Assembly: GCA_947476695.1 (NCBI GenBank)
Contig: CANJRD010000007.1
Location: 62,001 to 126,000 of the forward strand
DNA from: Rhodospirillaceae bacterium
GTDB lineage: Bacteria; Pseudomonadota; Alphaproteobacteria; Rhodospirillales; Rhodospirillaceae
Length of the DNA stretch: 64,000 nt
Direction of reading: 5' to 3'
The notes under the pieces were generated by a model. It was not told where the DNA came from, did not search any database, and saw only the letters and a program-made list of their open reading frames with translations. Made by a program: the position numbers and the translations under genes. Shown here piece after piece: positions 58,799 to 64,000 of this stretch; positions within the stretch are counted from its first letter, which is position 1, and the number at the start of each line of letters is the position of its first letter.

Positions 58799-60178
58799 AT
58801 GGATCGGCGCGATCTTCTTAAAGGCGTGATGGTTGGTTCGGCGATTGCGGCCACCGCGCCCGCGGCGCGCGCGGCCGAGGCAAAGGCGCTTCGCCTGCCG
58901 CCTCAGACCAGCGGCAAGATGCTGGTCAACAAACAGCGCGCCTATCAGGTGCTGGACGAGTTGAAGATCGACGCTTTGATCGCGTTCAACCCGATCAACG
59001 TCTACTACCTTAGCAACACCTGGCCCTTGATGACGAAGTTCCGCAGCGATGTCGCGGCCTTCGCGACCATCTCGCGCAACCCGAAAGATCCGATCTTCTA
59101 CGTCGCCAGCGGCCCGGAAATCTTCGACTTCGCCAACGGCGACCGCGAAGTGCCGGAGATGATCACCTGGGTCGGGGCCGCCAACTGGCAGGATTACGTC
59201 GACGCTCCGCCGGAGAAGATGAAGATCGAGCCCAAAGCGGTGCGCCCGCGCGGCTGGCAGCCGCTGCCGACCTCCAAGCTGACGGCGCGCGAGAAGGCCT
59301 GGCATGCCGCGCAGGAAAAGTATGCCGCCAGCGCTGCCGCATCGCCGGCCTGGGCATTGGCGAAGGCGCTCAAGCAATACGGCATCACCACCAAAGCGCG
59401 GATCGCGGTCGACGACATGCGCGTGGCCTTGATGCTGCAGCAGATCGGGCTCGACGGCATCACCTTCGTGCCGGGCGAGCAGGTGTTCCGCAAGATCCGG
59501 GTGGTGAAGACGGAGCCCGAGCTGGAGATTCAACGCATCGCCGGCCGCAACAACTACGAGGCCGCCATGGCGGTGGCGAAGGCCTGCGCCAAGGGCATGA
59601 CCTACGCCGAGATCGAACATCGTTTTTTGACGGAGTGCGCAAGCCGTGGCAGCGAAGTGTCGGAGTTCCTGGTCGGGACCATCCAGGGGCATTTCCCGGA
59701 AACCGTAGTGACCGAAGGGCGCGCCTTCGCCATCGATGCGGTCAGCCACTTCAAGCAGTACCACGGCGACTTCGGGCGCACGATCGTGGTCGGCGAACCG
59801 CCGAAAGACCTGATCGCACGCGAGAAGGCGCACCAAGCGGGATGCGACGCGATCTATGCGGTCGTGAAGGCGGGAATGAAAATCTCAGAAGTGCGCAAAA
59901 TCGTGCTCGATGCCGAGATCAAGGCCGGCATGCCGGAGCAACTGATCACCTGCACGCCCCACGGCGTGGGCCTTGAGCACGGCGACAATCCGTTGCGGAT
60001 GGACGTGCCGTTCTCGATGGCGGAAGACATCCCGCTTGAGGAGAACATGGTGATCACCATCGACATGCCCTACATCGAGTTGGGCGGGCACGTCGGTCAT
60101 CACGAGGACCTGATCCGCATCACCAAGACAGGTTTCGAGCCTCTGCATACGCCGGGGCCAGCGCTGGTCGTGGTGTAA
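58799..60178 (+). CDS. Tat-exported M24-family metallopeptidase (Xaa-Pro aminopeptidase-like)
   Basis: 459 aa, GGCGGAG before the ATG. Tat signal DRRDLLKGVMVGSAIAATAPAARA. The creatinase N-domain (LDELKIDALIAFNPINVYYLSN) is followed by the pita-bread domain with metal ligands Asp (AIDAV), Asp (HGDFGRT), His (TPHGVGLEHGD), then TIDMPYIELG where the usual Glu is Asp422, and Glu in HHEDLIRI. M24 members are aminopeptidases, prolidases or creatinases. The Glu-to-Asp change may alter metal affinity. Last in the plus-strand run; its stop is 6 bp from the convergent giant repeat gene. Confidence 0.88.
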   Translation: MDRRDLLKGVMVGSAIAATAPAARAAEAKALRLPPQTSGKMLVNKQRAYQVLDELKIDALIAFNPINVYYLSNTWPLMTKFRSDVAAFATISRNPKDPIFYVASGPEIFDFANGDREVPEMITWVGAANWQDYVDAPPEKMKIEPKAVRPRGWQPLPTSKLTAREKAWHAAQEKYAASAAASPAWALAKALKQYGITTKARIAVDDMRVALMLQQIGLDGITFVPGEQVFRKIRVVKTEPELEIQRIAGRNNYEAAMAVAKACAKGMTYAEIEHRFLTECASRGSEVSEFLVGTIQGHFPETVVTEGRAFAIDAVSHFKQYHGDFGRTIVVGEPPKDLIAREKAHQAGCDAIYAVVKAGMKISEVRKIVLDAEIKAGMPEQLITCTPHGVGLEHGDNPLRMDVPFSMAEDIPLEENMVITIDMPYIELGGHVGHHEDLIRITKTGFEPLHTPGPALVVV

Positions 60179-60184
60179 GCCAGC

Positions 60185-63100
60185 TTAAGCCAGCGCGGTC
60201 TGGACGGCGGCGCGCTGCTCTGGCGTCATGCTGGCCAGCTGCGCCTGCGTGAACGAGTTCAGCTGCAGCGGGACCAGCGCGTCAATCTGCGTCGTGCTCA
60301 TCATCGCGATCTGCGAACTGGCGAGACCGCTGATCTGCGCGGTCGTGAAGCCGCTGAGCTGATTGGCGCTCATCATCGCGACCGCGGTCGGGGCGATGCT
60401 CTGCGCCTGGGTGACGGTCATGGCGCCGATCTGCGTCATGCTCAACACGTTGAACTGCGACGGCGTCAAAGCGCCGATCTCGCCCACCGTCAGGTTGGCG
60501 ACCTGGGTCGTGCTCAGCTGCGTGATCTGGGTCGGTTGCAGGCTCGCGAACTGCGAGCTGCTCAGAGCGCGCAACTGCACGCGGCCAAGGCCCGACAGCT
60601 GCGCGCTGGAGAGCGAGCGGATTTCGGTGGTCGTCAGACCGGCGATGCCGTCGGCGCTGAGCGCACCGAACTGCGTTGCGTTCAGGGTCGCGAACTGCGC
60701 GGTAGTCAGGGCGCCGATCTGGACGCCGGTCAAGCCGCCGATGCCGGCCAACGACAGTGCGGAGATTTGCGACGCCGGCAGCGCCGCGATCTGCGTGGTG
60801 GTCAGCGCGGCTACGTTGGTCGGCGTCAGGCCGCTGAGCGCCCCGGCGGTCAGCGTGTTGATCTGCGTGGTGCTCAGCGCGGCGATCTGGTCGTTGCTGA
60901 AAGCCGCAGCGCCGGTCGCGTTCAGGCCGGCGATCTGTGTGGTGGTCAGCATGCCGATGTCCGTCGTGCTGAATCCGGCGATGCCAGTGGCGGACAGGGC
61001 GCCGATCTGGGTCGCGCTCAAGGCGACGATCTGGCTCGAGCTCAGCGCATCGACCTGGGTGGCGTTCAGGCCGCCGATTGCCGCCGCAGACAAGTAGCCC
61101 AGCTTGGTCGTCGTCAAAGCCGCGAGATCATCGATCGTCAGGCCCGACGCGGCAGGGCCGTTCAGCGCCGACAGCTGCGCCTGTGTCAGCGCGGCGATCT
61201 GCGTGCTGCTCAGGTAGCCGGTGACGGTTGCGCTCAAACTGCCGATCGCGGTTGCCGACAGCGCGACGATCTGTGTCGTGTTCAGGGTGGCGATCTGGTC
61301 CGCGCGCAGCGCGGCGATGCCGGTTGAGCTCAGCCCGCCGAGCTGGGTCGGCTTCAAGGCGGCGATCTGCGTCAGATTGAGGGCTGCCACGGCCGTGGAC
61401 GACAGACCGCTGATTTCAGCGGCGTTCATCGCGCCAAGCTGGGTCGACGTCAGGGCGCCGATTTGCGAGGCCGTCAGGCCCGCGATGGCCGGCGTGCTGA
61501 AAGCAGCGATCTGGCTGGTGCTCAGTGCCGCCAGCTGCGTGAGCGACAAGGCGGCGACCTCGGTCGAGGTCAGCCCGATAATCTGCTGCGGCGCCAGTGC
61601 GGCGATCTGCGTGGTGCCGAACGCACCGATCTGCGCGGCATTCAGGGCGCCAACCTGCGTCGGCGTCAGGCCCGAAATCTGGGTCGTGCTCAGGCTGGTG
61701 ATCTGGCTGGTGCTCAAGCTCGAGATCGCGGTGGTCGTCATGCCCTTCAGCTGAGCCGCCGACAGTGTGGCGAACTGCGCCGAACTCAATGCGGCGAGCT
61801 GCGTGCTCGACAGGCCGGCCAGTGCGGTCGCCGACAGTGCGGCGATCTGGGTGGTCGTCAGGGCGCCGATCTGGGCGGAACTGAAGCCGTCGATCGCGTC
61901 GGCGCTGATGGCGGCGATCTGTGTGGCCGAAAGGGCGGCGAGTTGCGTCGGCTGGAGGTGTTCGGCCTGCGTTGCCGTCAACGCCTGGATTTGCCCATTG
62001 CTGAAGGCTGCGATCTGGCTCGTGCTCAGCATGTCGAGCTGGGTCGTGGTCAGGCTGGCGATTTGCGTTGCGGTGAGTGCGGCAAGGCGCGTGCCGGCGA
62101 AGGTCGCCAACTCGGTCTGGGTCAGCGAGGCGATCTGCGCGGTCGTCAGCGTCGCGAGCTGCGTCGTGCTCAGCGCGGCGAATTGCGTCGAATTCATCGA
62201 TGCGATCTGCGTCGTGAGCAGGCCTACGATCGCCGCCGGGGTCAATGCGCCGATCTGCGTGGAGCCCAGCGCATCGAACTGCGTTGTGCTGAGCGCCGCG
62301 AGCGTCGAGCCGTTCAGACCCTTGGCCTGCGTCGTCGTCAGTTGGCCGATCTGGCCGTGGGTAAGCGTGCCGATCTGCGTTGAGGTCAGGGTATTGAGCT
62401 GCGTGGCGCTCATGCCTGCAAACTGCGTGCTGCTGAGGCCGGATAATTGCTCGGCCGTCAGTCCGGCCAGCGCGGTGGCATTGATGGACGCAATCTGGGT
62501 CGAGACCAGCACGGCCATCTGCGTCATATCGAGTGAGCCGATTGCCGTGGCGGTGAGGCCGGAGACGCCGGTCGCGGTCAGAGCGGCGATCTGGCTTGCG
62601 CTCAGTTCGTCGATCTGGGTGTCGCGCAGGCCCGCGCTCGTCACGCCGGTCAGCGCGGCGATCTGCGTGGTCGTCAGGCTGCTGACCTGGCTGGCGCTGA
62701 AGGCGCCCAACACGCTCGCGGTGAGGGTGCGGATCTGCGTTGCCGTCAATGCGCTGAGCTGGCTAGCTTGCAACGATCCGGCCTGGGTCGTCGTCAGCGG
62801 GCTCAAGCTGGACAGCGATGAAATCTGGGTTGTCGTCAGCGACCCGAACTGCTCGCCGCTCAAGGCGTTCAGAGCCGTCGGCGCGAGCGCGGCGACTTGC
62901 GTGGTGGTCAGCGCACGCAGCTGGTCGGTGCTCAGGGTGGCGATGTCGCTGGTCGGCAAGTTGCCGACCTGTGTGGTCGTCAGCGCGGCTATTTGCGCGG
63001 TGCCGAGCGCGCCGAACTGCGTGGTGGTCAACGCGGCCAGCGCGCCGGTGCTGAGGTTGGCGATCTGTGTCGTCGACAGGCCGGTGATCTCGGCGGTGGT

Positions 63101-64000
63101 CAGCACGCCGAACTGCGTCGTGGTGAAGGCTGATATCTGCGTGCCGCTCAGGCCTGCCATCTGCGCCGGCGACAGCGCGATGATGTGGGTCGTATCCAGG
63201 CCCGTGAGGGTCGTCTGGGTCAGAACCGCCATCTGCGTCGGCGCCAAAGCGCCGAACTGCAGTTCGTCCATGATCACGATCTGGCTCGCCGTCAGACCGC
63301 CCGTCTGGCGTACGCTCAAGCCGGCGATCTGCGCGGGTGTCAGCACATCGATCTGTGTCGTGGTGAAGGCGGTGATCTGCGCGGGCTGCAGCGCGCCCAG
63401 CTGCGCCGTGTTCATCGCCGCGAACTGTGTCTGGTTGATGCCGCGTACCGCATTCAACGACAGCGCGGTCATCTGCGTCGTGGTCAGGGCGGCGAACTGG
63501 TCCGCGCCCAGCGCGTTCATCTGCGCCGACGACAGCCCGGCCAGCTGCGTCGGCGTGATCATGCCCAGCTGGGTCGTCGTGAACATCGCGACCTGATCGG
63601 TCCCGAAGGCGGTGATCTGGGCCGGCAACAGGCCCGCGAACTGCGTGCGTGTCAAAGCCGCCATCTGGTCGCTGGTCAGCGCTTTGATTTGTGTCGCACC
63701 CAGGCCGCCGATCTGCATCGCGCTTAGCGCACCGAACTGAGAGTCCGATAGCGATTCCATCTGATCGGACGTCAGGAACCGCAGTTGCGTGGACGACAAC
63801 GCCGCGATCTGGCTGGTGCTGAACGCATCAATCTGCCCCAACGCCAGCGCGCCGATCTGGGTGGTGGCGAAGCTCTTCACCTGCGTCGGCGTCAGCTGGG
63901 CAATCTGGCTGGACGACAGGGAGGCAAGCTGGGTCTGCGTCAGGGCCAGGATCTGAGCACCCGTCAACGCGCCGACCTGGTCCCCACTGAGCGCGCCGAG
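60185..64000 (-). CDS. Giant octapeptide-repeat protein (5' end outside window)
   Basis: 1271 residues are visible, and the frame is open to base 64000, so the N-terminus lies beyond. The apparent start near 63967 is only a TTG codon inside the array. The sequence is 158 tandem octapeptides, consensus [A/G/S]-L-[S/T]-x-[T/S/A]-Q-[I/L/F/V]-[A/G], for example ALTTTQIA, with the last unit one residue short (AVQTALA-stop). Only one break exists: six extra residues (SLSSLS, 62801-62818) between units 49 and 50 as counted from the window edge. Almost no charged residues or Cys. Such regular short repeats form beta-solenoids or long fibres in surface adhesins; export signal, if any, is outside the window. 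Confidence 0.85.
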   Translation of the reverse strand, partial: LGALSGDQVGALTGAQILALTQTQLASLSSSQIAQLTPTQVKSFATTQIGALALGQIDAFSTSQIAALSSTQLRFLTSDQMESLSDSQFGALSAMQIGGLGATQIKALTSDQMAALTRTQFAGLLPAQITAFGTDQVAMFTTTQLGMITPTQLAGLSSAQMNALGADQFAALTTTQMTALSLNAVRGINQTQFAAMNTAQLGALQPAQITAFTTTQIDVLTPAQIAGLSVRQTGGLTASQIVIMDELQFGALAPTQMAVLTQTTLTGLDTTHIIALSPAQMAGLSGTQISAFTTTQFGVLTTAEITGLSTTQIANLSTGALAALTTTQFGALGTAQIAALTTTQVGNLPTSDIATLSTDQLRALTTTQVAALAPTALNALSGEQFGSLTTTQISSLSSLSPLTTTQAGSLQASQLSALTATQIRTLTASVLGAFSASQVSSLTTTQIAALTGVTSAGLRDTQIDELSASQIAALTATGVSGLTATAIGSLDMTQMAVLVSTQIASINATALAGLTAEQLSGLSSTQFAGMSATQLNTLTSTQIGTLTHGQIGQLTTTQAKGLNGSTLAALSTTQFDALGSTQIGALTPAAIVGLLTTQIASMNSTQFAALSTTQLATLTTAQIASLTQTELATFAGTRLAALTATQIASLTTTQLDMLSTSQIAAFSNGQIQALTATQAEHLQPTQLAALSATQIAAISADAIDGFSSAQIGALTTTQIAALSATALAGLSSTQLAALSSAQFATLSAAQLKGMTTTAISSLSTSQITSLSTTQISGLTPTQVGALNAAQIGAFGTTQIAALAPQQIIGLTSTEVAALSLTQLAALSTSQIAAFSTPAIAGLTASQIGALTSTQLGAMNAAEISGLSSTAVAALNLTQIAALKPTQLGGLSSTGIAALRADQIATLNTTQIVALSATAIGSLSATVTGYLSSTQIAALTQAQLSALNGPAASGLTIDDLAALTTTKLGYLSAAAIGGLNATQVDALSSSQIVALSATQIGALSATGIAGFSTTDIGMLTTTQIAGLNATGAAAFSNDQIAALSTTQINTLTAGALSGLTPTNVAALTTTQIAALPASQISALSLAGIGGLTGVQIGALTTAQFATLNATQFGALSADGIAGLTTTEIRSLSSAQLSGLGRVQLRALSSSQFASLQPTQITQLSTTQVANLTVGEIGALTPSQFNVLSMTQIGAMTVTQAQSIAPTAVAMMSANQLSGFTTAQISGLASSQIAMMSTTQIDALVPLQLNSFTQAQLASMTPEQRAAVQTALA
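60188..63994 (-). repeat. 158-unit, 24-bp-period coding repeat
   Basis: Each unit is 24 bp encoding 8 residues. Units differ at most silent and variable positions, so the array is old or selected rather than freshly expanded. Positions 2 (Leu), 3 (Ser/Thr), 6 (Gln) and 7 (Ile/Leu/Val/Phe) are the most constant. The period holds through the whole visible array apart from the 18-bp insert at 62801-62818. Confidence 0.95.

Noticed and set aside
61767-63596. 609-residue open frame on the plus strand inside the octapeptide gene
   Set aside because: It is a by-product of the 24-bp repeat read antisense; composition is unnatural (long Val/Cys/Ala runs), with no ribosome site or signal.
60188-63994. 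Possible CRISPR array because of the regular period
   Set aside because: The 24-bp units are continuous coding repeats without spacers and drift by codon-level changes.

Overview
The window looks like a chromosomal segment of a GC-rich Gram-negative alphaproteobacterium. Evidence: a PhyR general-stress response regulator at the left edge, three sites matching the sigma-EcfG promoter consensus (GGAAC-N16/17-CGTT) beside it, TonB-dependent receptors, a tailed IF-1 paralogue, and dense ATGA/TGATG gene overlaps. No tRNA, rRNA, insertion sequence, phage gene or CRISPR array was recognised. The order or genus cannot be fixed from the sequence alone.

Layout. (1) 1-10 kb: stress and envelope genes: 5'-truncated phyR, an OmpA-type porin, a tyrosine/glutamine-rich protein with a probable C-terminal frameshift, a DUF4142 lipoprotein-like pair, infA, a small ribbon-helix-helix protein, a GST, a GAF protein, a kinase-like protein, a c-type cytochrome next to a lectin-like secreted protein, and a Sel1 protein. 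The OmpA gene, the Tyr/Gln-rich gene and the DUF4142 gene each have an EcfG-like promoter. (2) 10-12.6 kb: a MATE exporter and a secreted alpha/beta hydrolase. (3) 12.6-19.4 kb: module A, five tightly overlapping secreted-protein genes (CHRD, a six-cysteine protein of unknown family, a DUF1592-type haem-c lipoprotein, DUF1552, a COG4315-like repeat protein), divergent from a LysR regulator. (4) 19.4-45 kb: a catabolic block of short divergent operons: acyl-CoA dehydrogenase, three acyl/aryl-CoA ligases, two thiolases, four SDRs, a carotenoid/lignostilbene-type oxygenase, a nitronate-monooxygenase-like enzyme, five small NTF2-fold (SnoaL/limonene-epoxide-hydrolase-like) proteins, two tandem-domain HxlR regulators and a TonB receptor. 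A TGCAAGT motif recurs in five of its intergenic regions. (5) 45-54 kb: module B, a second copy of the set in (3), with a nitrilase-fold protein lacking its cysteine added at the end, the CHRD gene flipped to the divergent side, and two tandem cupin-like genes. (6) 54-60 kb: a second TonB receptor under a CRP-like palindrome, a Tat-exported double cupin, a frameshifted NmrA-like gene and a Tat-exported M24 peptidase. (7) 60.2 kb to the right edge: the C-terminal 1271 residues of a very large protein made of a strict 8-residue repeat.

How it fits together. The catabolic block is best read as outer-membrane import (TonB receptors), ring or chain cleavage (carotenoid-oxygenase family), CoA activation, beta-oxidation-like steps and thiolysis, with small NTF2-fold enzymes attached to nearly every operon. 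The substrate is not shown by the sequence; lignin- or stilbene-like aromatics or terpenoid/steroid-like lipids would fit. The strongest candidate for an undescribed system is the duplicated DUF1592/DUF1552/six-Cys/CHRD/COG4315 module: all its products carry export signals, one is predicted to bind haem c, gene order is largely kept between the copies, and no function is established for the set.
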